Source of the DNA: Thermodesulfobacteriota bacterium
GTDB lineage: Bacteria > Desulfobacterota > BSN033 > UBA1163
Assembly (NCBI GenBank): GCA_026415035.1
Contig: JAOAHX010000005.1
Span: forward strand, 92,235-156,234
DNA: 64,000 nucleotides
Reading direction: 5' to 3'
In this document: piece by piece, positions 46,603 to 55,170 of the stretch
How the letters are laid out: every line of letters starts with the position of its first letter
How positions within the stretch are numbered: position 1 is the stretch's first letter
Program-made: the position numbers and the translations under genes
Notes under the pieces: generated by a model
What the model was told of the DNA's origin: nothing
What the model saw: only the letters and a program-made list of their open reading frames with translations
The model's database searches: none

Positions 46603-47232
46603 TTAGGTATGCTTCATGACGATGCTGGAGATGATGTTGGCCGCCTCGTCTCCGCGGTCGGCCGCGTTGCTGAGATGGCGATAGATCTCCCGCATCTTTA
46701 ACATATAGACGGTATCGGTGCCCTTGAAGAGATCGGCGAGGGCCCGGTGATAGGCCTTCTCCATCTGATTTTCATAGGCCTTGGCCTTCACCGCATGCTC
46801 CGAGGCGATCTTGGGATAGTCTTTCAAAATCTTCACCGCATCGTTCAACTCCCGGGCAGCCTTTCGGAGGATGTTGACCATCTCGACGATGTGGTGGTCT
46901 CCCTGAACGCCGTAGATCTCCATCTCGTCCACCGTGGTGTTGGCATAATCGACCACATCGTCGATGGCGCGGGAGAGCTGGTAGATGTCCTCCCGGTCGA
47001 TGGGGGTGATGAAGGTCTGATCCAGCTCCTGGATCAGGATCCGTCTCAGCTCGTCGGCCTCCCTCTCGATTTGGCGGACGAGGTTGGCCTTCTCCTTCGT
47101 CCCATCCTCCACATAACTGGCCAATGCGTCGAGCCCCTCGAGGCTTTTCGAGGCCTGGCGGGCGAGGAGATCGAAGAAGCGATTTTCGCTGCCGGAGAAG
47201 GGCCTTTTCCTCTTGAGAAAGTCGAAGACCAT
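46603..47232 (-). CDS. DUF47 family protein (PhoU-like, Pit-associated)
   Basis: 209 aa all-helical protein. Begins MVFDFLKRKRPF and continues with amphipathic helices (EADELRRILIQELDQTF, ISRAIDDVVDYANTTVDEMEIYG-like stretches) typical of DUF47, the PhoU relative usually encoded with Pit phosphate transporters and thought to control them. It lies 12 bp downstream of the Pit gene in the same operon and converges on miaB. Confidence 0.9.
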   Translation of the reverse strand: MVFDFLKRKRPFSGSENRFFDLLARQASKSLEGLDALASYVEDGTKEKANLVRQIEREADELRRILIQELDQTFITPIDREDIYQLSRAIDDVVDYANTTVDEMEIYGVQGDHHIVEMVNILRKAARELNDAVKILKDYPKIASEHAVKAKAYENQMEKAYHRALADLFKGTDTVYMLKMREIYRHLSNAADRGDEAANIISSIVMKHT

Positions 47233-47244
47233 GAGTCGCTCCCC

Positions 47245-48270
47245 TCAAAATTTAGGATGCCCGATGCGGATCAAAGAGAACGTCAGCGCAGCCATCAGGG
47301 CCGAGGCCGGAATGGTGATGACCCAAGCCAAGAGGATGTTCTTGGCCACCCCCCAACGGACCGCGGAGAGCCTCTGGCCGGCGCCCACCCCCATGATGCT
47401 TGAGGCCACCACGTGGGTGGTCGATACGGGCCCGCCGACAAGGGCGGCCCCGAAGATGACGAGGGCGGAGGAGGTCTGGGCACAGAAGGCATGGACCGAT
47501 CTCAGTCGATAGATCTTTGAGCCAAGGGTTTTGATAATTCGCCATCCTCCGCTTGCTGTGCCGAGGGCGATGGCCGCGGCGCAGCTGGCCACGACCCAGA
47601 AGGGAACCCGGAAGTCAGGGAGGAGGCCGAGGATGAAGAGGGACATGGCGATGATGCCCATCGATTTCTGCGCATCGTTGGCACCGTGGCTCAGGGAGAG
47701 GGCCAGGGAGGAGAGGATCTGGGCCCGATTGAAGAGATGAGCGATCCCAGGAGGGGCCTCCCGGGCCAGGTGAAAAGTGATCTTGAGCACCAAGGTCCCA
47801 AAGACCAAGCCCAACACCGGCGAGAGGATGAGGACGGAGACCACATAGAGGAGGCCTTTCCAAAGGATCTTGTCAGGACCGTAGGCGATCCACACGGCCC
47901 CGATCATCCCGCCCACCAAGGCATGGGAGGAGCTGGAGGGCAATCCCCAGGCCCAAGTGAGGAGGTTCCATGCGATAGCCCCGGTGAGGGCAGCGATGAC
48001 CAGGGCGATCGAGAGGTCGACCTGTTTCGGATCGAAGGCGGACAGATCGACGAGGCCCTTTCCGATGGTCTGAGCTACGGCAGTTCCCAACAAGAAGGGC
48101 CCGACGAAATGGGCCACCGCGGCCAAGCCCAGCGCCCGTTTTGGGGGCATGGCGCCGGTGGCGATGATCGTGGCCACCACGTTGGCTGCGTCGTGAAAGC
48201 CATTCGAGTAATCGAAAAAGAGGGCCAACCCCACCATCAGGATGGCCAGGGAGAGGATTCCGTCTTCGAT
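47245..48270 (-). CDS. pit: inorganic phosphate transporter, Pit family, probable ATC start
   Basis: About 341 aa inner-membrane symporter with roughly ten helices. Two Pit signature repeats: FFDYSNGFHDAANVVAT near the N-terminus and SHGANDAQKSMG in the second half, each with the conserved N and D. The usual-looking TTG start at 48339 is rejected because TTGACA there is the -35 box of the gene's own promoter. AGGAGG at 48283-48278 lies 7 bases before an in-frame ATC (48270-48268), giving I/M-EDGILSLAILMVG; no ATG, GTG or TTG is suitably placed. An ATG inside helix 1 (about 48237) is the alternative. Confidence 0.85.
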   Translation of the reverse strand: MEDGILSLAILMVGLALFFDYSNGFHDAANVVATIIATGAMPPKRALGLAAVAHFVGPFLLGTAVAQTIGKGLVDLSAFDPKQVDLSIALVIAALTGAIAWNLLTWAWGLPSSSSHALVGGMIGAVWIAYGPDKILWKGLLYVVSVLILSPVLGLVFGTLVLKITFHLAREAPPGIAHLFNRAQILSSLALSLSHGANDAQKSMGIIAMSLFILGLLPDFRVPFWVVASCAAAIALGTASGGWRIIKTLGSKIYRLRSVHAFCAQTSSALVIFGAALVGGPVSTTHVVASSIMGVGAGQRLSAVRWGVAKNILLAWVITIPASALMAALTFSLIRIGHPKF

Positions 48271-48310
48271 CGTCCTTCCTCCTGGATGAGCTATTGACCT
48301 GTGTAGACAG

Positions 48311-48339
48311 GTTATAATGGGAAACGCCGGTCCTGTCAA
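48311..48339 (-). promoter_or_regulatory. sigma-70 promoter of the pit operon
   Basis: On the minus strand TTGACA (48339-48334), 17-base spacer, TATAAC (48316-48311). The -35 box contains the stop codon of the upstream HAD gene. Confidence 0.75.
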
Positions 48340-49361
48340 ATCCGTCTCAGCAGCTCCTCTGGGCTCTCGATGAGGAGGTCCGCCCCGGCCTTAAGCAGGG
48401 CCTCCCGGAGCGTCGGCCGATGGTGGCGACCTCGGAGAAAGCCGATCGCCGTCATCTGGGAACTCTTCCCGGCGGCCCGGGCCGCCCTCATATCGTCCAC
48501 CACGTCTCCGACATAACCGCACCGAGGACGGGAAATTCCTATCTCCTCGATCACCTTCAACAGGGAGTAGGGATGGGGTTTGGTCCGTTGGACCCTTCTT
48601 CCCGTCTCCCTGTAGATCCGGCGCTCTTCCTCCTGGCATTCGTCCAGGGTGACGACGGCATCGAAGTAGGAGGCGATCCGGAATCGCTTGAGGGCAAGTT
48701 CCGCCTCCCTTCTCGGCCGTCCACTTGCGATCCCGAGCTTCAGGCCTCGCTTTCGGAGGGCGGAGAGGATCCTCCTTCCGATCAAGAGCCTCTCCCTCAG
48801 GTAGAGGCCCTCCCCCCTGTAGAAGCGGCGCGGGAGGCCGTAATGGGATGGGAAGCGCTCCCCCAGGTAGAGCTCCTGAAAGATCCGCTTGACCAGGTTC
48901 TCCCGGTCAAGATCACCCGAATCGTAGACCCAGCCTTCGAACCTTCCTTTCAGGGCCGATCGAATCCCCTTCGGTCCCCCTCCCGAGGCCTTGACCGCGT
49001 CTAAGAAGCTCAAGAGGGATTCCCTCGAGGGCCGAAAGGGGTTGGGTCTCCCGACGCTGGAGAGCCTTTGCCGGAGAAAGAGGACCGCCTGATCGAGGGA
49101 AGAGACATTCCGCTTTCGGGAGAGGGAAGGGAGCTTGAATTCGGAGAGAAGGTAGCGGAGGAAACCCGAGGTCAGGTCCCAATCGTTGTTGAAACCCCCA
49201 GCGGATTTGAAGAGGGTGATCTCCTCGTTCGAGACCCGAATGGGTTTCAACCCCAAGCATTGCTCAAGGTAGAGGCCGATGGTCTGCTGGATGGCCTTTC
49301 GGTAGGACTGGGAGACGTCGACCAGCACTCCGTCCATGTCGAAGATGAGAAGGTCGATCAT
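48336..49361 (-). CDS. HAD-superfamily hydrolase with long insert
   Basis: 341 aa. HAD motif I FDMDGVLVDVS (7-17), motif II LGIASGRPRREAELA, motif III lysine RTKPHPYSLL, motif IV YVGDVVDDMRAARAA. A long cap region of about 170 residues between motifs I and II makes the protein larger than usual HAD-IA phosphatases and recalls proteins annotated as HAD-IA hypothetical families. Substrate unknown. It lies 40 bp after the transketolase gene on the same strand. Confidence 0.85.
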   Translation of the reverse strand: MIDLLIFDMDGVLVDVSQSYRKAIQQTIGLYLEQCLGLKPIRVSNEEITLFKSAGGFNNDWDLTSGFLRYLLSEFKLPSLSRKRNVSSLDQAVLFLRQRLSSVGRPNPFRPSRESLLSFLDAVKASGGGPKGIRSALKGRFEGWVYDSGDLDRENLVKRIFQELYLGERFPSHYGLPRRFYRGEGLYLRERLLIGRRILSALRKRGLKLGIASGRPRREAELALKRFRIASYFDAVVTLDECQEEERRIYRETGRRVQRTKPHPYSLLKVIEEIGISRPRCGYVGDVVDDMRAARAAGKSSQMTAIGFLRGRHHRPTLREALLKAGADLLIESPEELLRRI

Positions 49362-49401
49362 GCCGCTCCAATCTTCGGGTTCTTTCCCCCTACCGGTTTC
49401 G

Positions 49402-51336
49402 TCAGTCCTTTCTTTCGATCTCTTCCATCACGGCCCTGACGAGGCTATCCACATCGAGCCCCTGCATCCGGTAGAGGTCTTCCGGTTTGCCGGAGGCGCC
49501 GTATCGGGAGATTCCCAGCTTGCGGAAGCGGACCGATCGTCTTTGCTCCGCTAAGACATTGGCGATGAGGCTTCCCAGCCCCGTTTGGACATGATGGTCT
49601 TCGTAGGTGATCACCCTCCCGGTTTGGGCCGCCCGGAGGATGGCTTCGAGATCGAGGTCGCTCATGCAGGAGAGGTTGAGGATCTGGACTTCGATCCCCT
49701 CCGCCTTCAATCGGGCCCAGGCCTCGAGGGCCCGATGGACCATGCTACCGGCGGTCAGGATGGCGGCGTCCTTTCCGTCCCGGATCAGGTCGGCCTTTCC
49801 GTAACGGAACTCATAAGGGGTGGCAAAATAAGGATGCCCGTCTTCGGTGAGGATGATCGGCGCCGGGGAGCGTCCCATGGCCACGAGGAAATTCCCCTCC
49901 GCCCTGGCCACATATCGGATCACGCGGTCGGTCTGGTTCGGGTCGGCCGGCACGATGATCTTGAATCCGAAGAGGTTTCTCATCACCCCGATATAGTCGA
50001 TACATTGATGGGTCTTCCCATCCTCGCCCACGTCAAGGCCGTTGTGGGTGCAGATGAGCTTCAGGTTCGTCTCGTTCAGATCGTTGAGACGGTGCTGATT
50101 GTAGGTCTCATCGATGCCGAAGACGCCGAAGTCGGCGAAGAAGGAGAGCAGGCCCGTGGTGGAGATGGCCCCGGAGAGGGTGGCCGTGTGGTGTTCCTGG
50201 ATGCCACTCTGAAAGAAATGGTCGGGAAACTGTTTGCCAAAAAGGTTCGTCTTCGTCGAAGAGGCCAGATCGCAGTCGAAGACGACGATCGGAAGCGAGC
50301 CATCGGGCCGGAGGTTGGCCCTGCCCAGATCGAGCAGGGCGTTTCCGAAGGCGGTTCGGTTGTCCAGCCTCTGGTCCTTTCCGTAATCCCTCGGCCTTCC
50401 CTCGTTCAAGGGGATGACGGTTTTCGGATATCTCCTCCCCTCATAGAGGAGGCCCCCCCTCTGCCGGAGGTCCCGATACCGATCCAGGTCGTCTTCCAGA
50501 CCCAATTCCTGAATCGCCCTTCGATACTCTTCGAGGGTCAGGGCCCTCCCGTGGAACTCTTCCTTTCCCTCCATGAAGGAGACGCCCTTGCCCATGACGG
50601 TGTGAGCGAGGATGGCCGTGGGGTGATGGAAGAGGGTCGCCTCGCGGCAGGCCTGGTAGATCTCCTGGAATTGATGCCCGTCGATCTCGATCACCCGCCA
50701 TCCGTCCGACTCGAAATTCTTGGCGATATTCTGGGGCATGATCTCGCCGGTGACGCCGCTGATCTGTCTCTGGTTATAATCGATCAGCACCGTTAGATTG
50801 TGAAGGCCATATTTGATGGCGAAGCGCCGGGCCTCTGAAATCTGGCCCTTCTGTTGTTCGCCACATCCCATGGCCACAAAGACATGGAAATCTTTCTTCA
50901 AGACCTTGGCCGCCAGGGCAAATCCGCATCCGGCCGAAAGTCCCTGGCCGAGATTGCCCGTGTTCCAGTCGAGACCCGGGATCCCTTTTTCCACGTGTCC
51001 CTCGAAGGGGCTGCCCGCCCTCCTGAAGTGGACGATGGCCGTCTCGATCGGGAAGAATCCCGTCCTCCCCAGGGCCGCATAGACGCCCGGAGAGGTGTGG
51101 CCATGGCTGATGACGAACCGATCTCTTTCTGGGTCCTCCGGATGTTTGGGATCGATCCTGGCGTTTGTGTAGAGGACGAGATAGAGATCGATGGAGGACA
51201 TCGACCCGCCGGGATGGCCCGAACCGGCCAAGGTCGTCATTTTCAAGATGTCCCCCCTGGCCAGCCTGGCCAATTCCGAGAGCCTTTGAACCGTGGCAGG
51301 GTCCAGCTTTTCGGCCTCGAATCGCTTCCGGAGCAT
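49402..51336 (-). CDS. tkt: transketolase
   Basis: 644 aa from the ATG at 51336 (preceded by GAGGGACGAGG); the longer frame starting at 51405 has no function as protein and covers the promoter. Thiamine-diphosphate enzyme moving two-carbon units between sugar phosphates. N-terminal GSGHPGGSMSSIDLYLVL and ISHGHTSPGVYAAL, the ThDP fold in the MGCGEQQKGQISEA stretch (canonical G-D-G-E replaced by G-C-G-E), pyrimidine domain with QSGIQEHHTATLSGAIST, and C-terminal domain. The first D of the G-D-G motif being Cys is a noticeable deviation. Supplies pentose phosphates alongside the gluconeogenic genes upstream. Confidence 0.9.
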   Translation of the reverse strand: MLRKRFEAEKLDPATVQRLSELARLARGDILKMTTLAGSGHPGGSMSSIDLYLVLYTNARIDPKHPEDPERDRFVISHGHTSPGVYAALGRTGFFPIETAIVHFRRAGSPFEGHVEKGIPGLDWNTGNLGQGLSAGCGFALAAKVLKKDFHVFVAMGCGEQQKGQISEARRFAIKYGLHNLTVLIDYNQRQISGVTGEIMPQNIAKNFESDGWRVIEIDGHQFQEIYQACREATLFHHPTAILAHTVMGKGVSFMEGKEEFHGRALTLEEYRRAIQELGLEDDLDRYRDLRQRGGLLYEGRRYPKTVIPLNEGRPRDYGKDQRLDNRTAFGNALLDLGRANLRPDGSLPIVVFDCDLASSTKTNLFGKQFPDHFFQSGIQEHHTATLSGAISTTGLLSFFADFGVFGIDETYNQHRLNDLNETNLKLICTHNGLDVGEDGKTHQCIDYIGVMRNLFGFKIIVPADPNQTDRVIRYVARAEGNFLVAMGRSPAPIILTEDGHPYFATPYEFRYGKADLIRDGKDAAILTAGSMVHRALEAWARLKAEGIEVQILNLSCMSDLDLEAILRAAQTGRVITYEDHHVQTGLGSLIANVLAEQRRSVRFRKLGISRYGASGKPEDLYRMQGLDVDSLVRAVMEEIERKD

Positions 51337-51370
51337 CCTCGTCCCTCCCCTCGGTCGGTTGACCCCTAAC

Positions 51371-51398
51371 TTTATAATAGGGGTTGAATCCTTTGCAA
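51371..51398 (-). promoter_or_regulatory. promoter of transketolase
   Basis: Minus strand TTGCAA (51398-51393), 16-base spacer, TATAAA (51376-51371), 35 bases before the ATG. Confidence 0.6.
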
Positions 51399-51438
51399 GT
51401 CCCATTTAAGATTGGCCTCAAACGGAGGGCGACGAAGG

Positions 51439-52200
51439 ATGGGAGGGATTGAATGGCAGGGGAGGCGCTTTCCCTGCCGCCTGATCATCTTCGACAAGGA
51501 TGGGACGCTTATCGATTTCACCTCGACCTGGGTTCCCCTCATTCGAAGACGGATCTCTCTTCTCTTGAGGAGATTGAAGAGGGATGGCGCCCTGGAGGCC
51601 TCCCTCTTGAAATGTTGGGGGATCGACCCCTCAAGCGGCCGGGTGGACCCCAGAGGCCCTTGTCCGGTCTCGTCCCGCTCAGAGGAGATCGTCATCGCGA
51701 CGATGGCCCTCTATCAGGCCGGATATCCCTGGGATGAATCGAAGGAGTGGGTTCTTAAGGCCTTCGATGAGGCCGATGCCGAAAGGGATTGGCGCCGGGA
51801 GGTCGTGCCGGTTGAGGGGATCGAGAGGTTTCTTTCGGAGCTCAAAGAGAACGGCTTTTTTACGGCCTTAGCCACCAATGACGAGCGGAAAGATACAGAG
51901 GCCATCCTTCATCACCTCGGCCTTTGGGGCCTGTTCGATGTGATCCTCTGCTGGGGCGAGGTTTACCCTTCAAAACCCCATCCTGAAACGGTCTTCACCA
52001 TCTGCAGAAGATTAGGTCTCTCTCCGGACCAAGCGGCGATGGTGGGGGACTCTGTGACGGACATGTTGATGGGAAAGAGGGCAGGGGTGGCCGTGACGGT
52101 GGGGATCCTCGAAGGGGGGGTGACCCCTCGTGAGGAGCTTGAGACGGTGGCAGACCTGGTCGTCGAATCGATCCGAGAGTTAAAGACCTTTACCAGTTGA
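51439..52200 (+). CDS. HAD-superfamily hydrolase (phosphoglycolate phosphatase-like)
   Basis: 253 aa. Motif I LIIFDKDGTLIDF (D-x-D), motif II LATNDERK, motif III SKPHPETVF and motif IV MVGDSVTDMLMGKRAG are complete, with a helical cap of subfamily I. The ATG at 51439 (GACGAAGG upstream) is preferred over a TTG at 51412. Divergent from transketolase, sharing the intergenic region. Typical substrates of the group are phosphoglycolate or other small phosphates; the true one is unknown. Confidence 0.87.
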   Translation: MGGIEWQGRRFPCRLIIFDKDGTLIDFTSTWVPLIRRRISLLLRRLKRDGALEASLLKCWGIDPSSGRVDPRGPCPVSSRSEEIVIATMALYQAGYPWDESKEWVLKAFDEADAERDWRREVVPVEGIERFLSELKENGFFTALATNDERKDTEAILHHLGLWGLFDVILCWGEVYPSKPHPETVFTICRRLGLSPDQAAMVGDSVTDMLMGKRAGVAVTVGILEGGVTPREELETVADLVVESIRELKTFTS

Positions 52201-52253
52201 AAGGTTTGCAGGAGGGTTTCGAGGCCGATCGGCGCCTGGAATCGAAAAGAAAA

Positions 52254-52286
52254 AAAGAGGGCGTTTCTTTGACCCACGCCCTCTTT
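52254..52286 (-). terminator. Rho-independent terminator of hsp20
   Basis: AAAGAGGGCGT / ACGCCCTCTTT 11-bp stem with an 11-base loop. On the minus strand the hairpin is followed by a T-rich run (complement of the A-run at 52246-52256), so it terminates hsp20. Confidence 0.85.
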
Positions 52287-52305
52287 CAGGAAGGGAGAAG
52301 AGAGA

Positions 52306-52776
52306 TTACTCGACTTTGATCTTGATCTCCTTCTTCTTCGCCTCTTCGGATTTCGGGAGGACGATCTTAAGGACCCCGTTTTTGTAAGTGGCGTTGATCT
52401 TATCGGCCTGGACCTCCCTCGGAAGCCTTATCGACCTGGAGAAGGCACCAAAACTCCTCTCGATCAGGTGGTAATTCTCCTCTTTCTCCTCCTTCTCCTG
52501 CTTCTTCTCGCCTTTGATGGTCAGAATACCCTCGCTCAGGGAGATGTCGATATCCTTCGGGTCGAGGCCGGGGACCTCGGTTTTGACCACAATGTCATTT
52601 TTCGTCTCCGAGACGTCGAGGGCAGGATACCATTCCACCGCTTCCTCCCCACGTTTTCTCAAACCGCCTTCAAAGAAGGAATCCCAAAGCCGATCCATCT
52701 CCCTTCGCATCCTTTCGAATTCCCTGAAAGGCGAAATCTCTCTGAAAGGCCTCCAAAGCTCAAGCTCCTTCGCCAT
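52306..52776 (-). CDS. hsp20: Hsp20/alpha-crystallin small heat-shock protein
   Basis: 156 aa holdase chaperone. Alpha-crystallin domain about 48-140 (YPALDVSETKNDIVVKTEVPG to the conserved ATYKNGVLKIVLPK), an N-terminal arm rich in Arg and Phe (REFERMRREMDRLWDSFF) and the C-terminal I-x-I-like KEIKIKVE. The ATG at 52776 lies 7 bases from AGGAGG and is preferred over the ATG at 52782, which overlaps it. Own promoter at 52827-52854 and own terminator. Confidence 0.95.
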   Translation of the reverse strand: MAKELELWRPFREISPFREFERMRREMDRLWDSFFEGGLRKRGEEAVEWYPALDVSETKNDIVVKTEVPGLDPKDIDISLSEGILTIKGEKKQEKEEKEENYHLIERSFGAFSRSIRLPREVQADKINATYKNGVLKIVLPKSEEAKKKEIKIKVE

Positions 52777-52826
52777 AACCATCCCTCCTTTTCAGACATG
52801 ATGAATTTCCTTAGGAAACCACACAA

Positions 52827-52854
52827 AAGATAATCACCCTTTTCCATTTGTCAA
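52827..52854 (-). promoter_or_regulatory. hsp20 promoter
   Basis: Minus strand TTGACA (52854-52849), 16-base spacer, TATCTT (52832-52827). No CIRCE-type inverted repeat or RpoH-like CCCCAT -10 is visible. The -10 surroundings match those of the clpB promoter. Confidence 0.65.
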
Positions 52855-52873
52855 GTCCGATAGGCCGGGCACC

Positions 52874-52901
52874 TTGAAACTGGGGAATTTTCTGTTATGA
52901 T
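52874..52901 (+). promoter_or_regulatory. promoter of superoxide dismutase gene
   Basis: TTGAAA (52874-52879), 16-base spacer, TATGAT (52896-52901), about 30 bases before the start codon. Confidence 0.65.
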
Positions 52902-52930
52902 TGAATTATTCTATTCGAAAGGAGGAGTGC

Positions 52931-53512
52931 ATGATGGCTTACGGGGCAAAAGACTACAATCATCTCATCGGGATGGAAGGTTTCAGCGAGACCCTCTTGA
53001 AGAACCACTTCACCCTTTACCAGGGATATGTGACCAATACGAATAAACTCCTTGAGACCCTCGGGGAGATGGCAAAGGGAGGAAAGATTGGTACCCCGGA
53101 ATACGCAGAGCTGAAACGCCGGTTGGGATGGGAATTCAACGGCATGAGGCTCCATGAGCTCTATTTCGAAAACCTCGGAGGGAAAGGGGCTCTCAATAAG
53201 GAGGGCAAACTGGGGAAGAAGCTCTCGGAGGATTTCGGAAGCTACGAGGCCTGGGAGGCCGATTTCAAAGGCGTCGGCACGATGCGGGGGATCGGATGGG
53301 CGGTCCTTTACCAGGATCCGGTGAACGGAAAATTGTTCAATCAATGGATCAACGAGCACGACGTGGGCCATCCGGCGGGTTGCCAACCCCTGTTGATCCT
53401 GGATGTTTTTGAGCACGCCTTCATGATCGATTACGGATTGAAGCGGGCCGATTACATCAACGCCTTCTTCAAGAATATCAAGTGGGAGGCGGTGGAGGCC
53501 CGATTGAAGTGA
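52931..53512 (+). CDS. sodB: Fe/Mn-family superoxide dismutase
   Basis: 193 aa. Converts superoxide to oxygen and peroxide. Metal ligands by position: His26 (KNHFTLY), His75 (MRLHELY), Asp158 and His162 (LDVFEHAFMIDYG). In most family members the third motif reads D-V-W-E-H; here Trp is Phe, and the W-x2-H-x-Y region before it is also changed. These substitutions place it among divergent members of the family; Fe versus Mn use cannot be decided. AGGAGG lies 5 bases before the first of two adjacent ATGs. Monocistronic with its own terminator. Confidence 0.85.
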   Translation: MMAYGAKDYNHLIGMEGFSETLLKNHFTLYQGYVTNTNKLLETLGEMAKGGKIGTPEYAELKRRLGWEFNGMRLHELYFENLGGKGALNKEGKLGKKLSEDFGSYEAWEADFKGVGTMRGIGWAVLYQDPVNGKLFNQWINEHDVGHPAGCQPLLILDVFEHAFMIDYGLKRADYINAFFKNIKWEAVEARLK

Positions 53513-53540
53513 TCGGTTTTTTAGGAGCTGCCAGGATGAC

Positions 53541-53575
53541 GAAAGGGCGGTCTTAATGATCGCCCTTTCTTTTCC
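53541..53575 (+). terminator. Rho-independent terminator after sod
   Basis: GAAAGGGCG / CGCCCTTTC 9-bp stem, 11-base loop, followed by TTTTCC. Confidence 0.8.
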
Positions 53576-53631
53576 GGTCTTCCACGTTGGAGAGCGGCGA
53601 TTTCCTTCAGCTCCATGATAGGAGAAAAAGG

Positions 53632-54471
53632 ATGGTTTGGAAGATCCTTCACATAGGGGCGGGCCTCTTGTGGATCCTTTTTGTCCTCCCCCTTCCTACG
53701 AGCAGCCAACCGAAGTCGATCCTCTTGGCCACGACGACGAGCCTCCTGGATTGCGGGCTTCTGGACGTCCTCCTTCCAGTTTTCGAAAGCAAGACGGGAT
53801 ACTCTGTCAAGCCGATTGGCGTGGGTTCGGGGCAGGCCATCGTGATGGCAAAGAGGGGCGAGGCCGATGTGCTCCTGGTCCATTCCCCTGAAGCCGAGAG
53901 AAGGCTTTTGGACGAGGGGCACGGGATCCGGCGAAGGCCTGTGATGTTCAATACCTTTTTAATCGTCGGTCCCGTCGAAGATCCAGCGGGGGTGCGCAAG
54001 GCCTCCAACGTTACGGAGGCCTTCCGACAGATCGCCTCAAGACGATCCCTCTTTTTGTCCAGGGGAGATCGCTCCGGAACCCATGAGAAGGAACGATCCC
54101 TCTGGAAGGCCTCAGGCATCGATCCCGAAAGGGAGCGATGGTACCAGGAGACGGGCCTCGGGATGGGACAGACTCTCCATATGGCTTCCGAAAAAGGGGC
54201 CTATACCCTGACGGACAGCGGGACCTATTTGGCCCTGAGGCAGAAGGTTCGGTCGGTGCGCCTCGGACCGGAAGACCCTCTGCTTCTGAATGTCTATCAT
54301 GTGATCGAGGTAAACCCGTCGAGATGGCCGAAGGTGAACGGGGCTGGGGCAAGGGCCTTTTCCGACTTCCTCTTTTCGAAGGAGGCCCAGGAGATCATCC
54401 TCAGCTACGGGGTCGGTCGGTATGGGGCCCGTCTCTTCCTCCCTGTGACGAAGATAGACGGAGGGCATTAG
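53632..54471 (+). CDS. tupA: tungstate/molybdate ABC transporter substrate-binding protein (TupA type)
   Basis: 279 aa periplasmic binding protein. The start at 53632 gives a signal peptide (ILHIGAGLLWILFVLPLPTSSQP); no lipobox. The TupA signature is clear: LLATTTSLLDCGLLDVLLPVFE, KTGYSVKPIGVGSGQAIVMAKRGEADVLLVHSPEAE, read here in pieces; SRGDRSGTHEKE and GMGQTLHMASEKGAYTLTD complete the anion site. In TupA the T-T-T-S segment contacts the oxyanion. Tungstate selectivity over molybdate is inferred from the family. First of three overlapping genes. Confidence 0.92.
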   Translation: MVWKILHIGAGLLWILFVLPLPTSSQPKSILLATTTSLLDCGLLDVLLPVFESKTGYSVKPIGVGSGQAIVMAKRGEADVLLVHSPEAERRLLDEGHGIRRRPVMFNTFLIVGPVEDPAGVRKASNVTEAFRQIASRRSLFLSRGDRSGTHEKERSLWKASGIDPERERWYQETGLGMGQTLHMASEKGAYTLTDSGTYLALRQKVRSVRLGPEDPLLLNVYHVIEVNPSRWPKVNGAGARAFSDFLFSKEAQEIILSYGVGRYGARLFLPVTKIDGGH

Positions 54472-55170
54472 ATGGACTTGATCCTCGACGGCCTCAAGAA
54501 GGCCTTCTGGTTGTTGATCACCGGAGACCCAGAGATCGTGGAGATCGCCCTTCTCTCCCTCAAAGTCTCCGCAACGGCCACTTTGATCAGCCTCCTGATC
54601 GGGATCGCCACCGGGACCGCCCTCGCCCTGACCCCGTTTCGGGGGAGGCGGTTTGTGATCAGCCTCATCAACACGGGGATGGGGGTTCCTCCGGTGGTGG
54701 TCGGGCTCTGGGTCACGATCTTCTTATGGAGAGGCGGGCCTCTCGGTTTTTTAGGGATCCTCTATTCACCTTCGGCCATGATCCTCGCCCAGGCCATTAT
54801 CGCCACCCCCATCGTGATGGGTGTGACCGTGGCAGCCATCCAGCACCTCCCCGAAAAGCTGAGGCTCCAGATTTTGGCCCTCGGGGCCACCCGATTTCAG
54901 ATGGTCTGGATATTGATCCGGGAGGCCAAGCTTCCCTTGCTTGCGGGCGTGATGGCGGGGTTTGGAGGGGTCATCTCAGAGGTGGGGGCCTCCCTCATGG
55001 TGGGAGGGAATATCAAGGGATACACCCGGGTTCTGACGACCGCGACGGTGACCGAGACGAGCCGGGGCAATTTCGACGTGGCCATCGCCTTGGGATTGAT
55101 CCTCTTCCTCCTTGCCTACGGGATCAATCTCATTCTCACAACGATTCAACAGAGGGAAAGGGTGAGATGA
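54472..55170 (+). CDS. tupB: tungstate ABC transporter permease TupB
   Basis: 232 aa inner-membrane permease with five to six helices (for example LLSLKVSATATLISLLIGIATG). The cytoplasmic coupling motif is EKLRLQILALGATRFQMVW, with A-L-G-A as in BPD-type permeases. Its ATG follows the tupA stop directly, and its stop overlaps the tupC ATG (ATGA), so the three genes form one translationally coupled operon. Confidence 0.93.
   Translation: MDLILDGLKKAFWLLITGDPEIVEIALLSLKVSATATLISLLIGIATGTALALTPFRGRRFVISLINTGMGVPPVVVGLWVTIFLWRGGPLGFLGILYSPSAMILAQAIIATPIVMGVTVAAIQHLPEKLRLQILALGATRFQMVWILIREAKLPLLAGVMAGFGGVISEVGASLMVGGNIKGYTRVLTTATVTETSRGNFDVAIALGLILFLLAYGINLILTTIQQRERVR

Noticed and set aside
54138..55166. 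Long open extension upstream of the tupC start
   Set aside because: The extension overlaps tupA and tupB in another frame and translates to low-complexity Arg/Gly/Asp sequence; TupC homology begins at the ATG overlapping the tupB stop.
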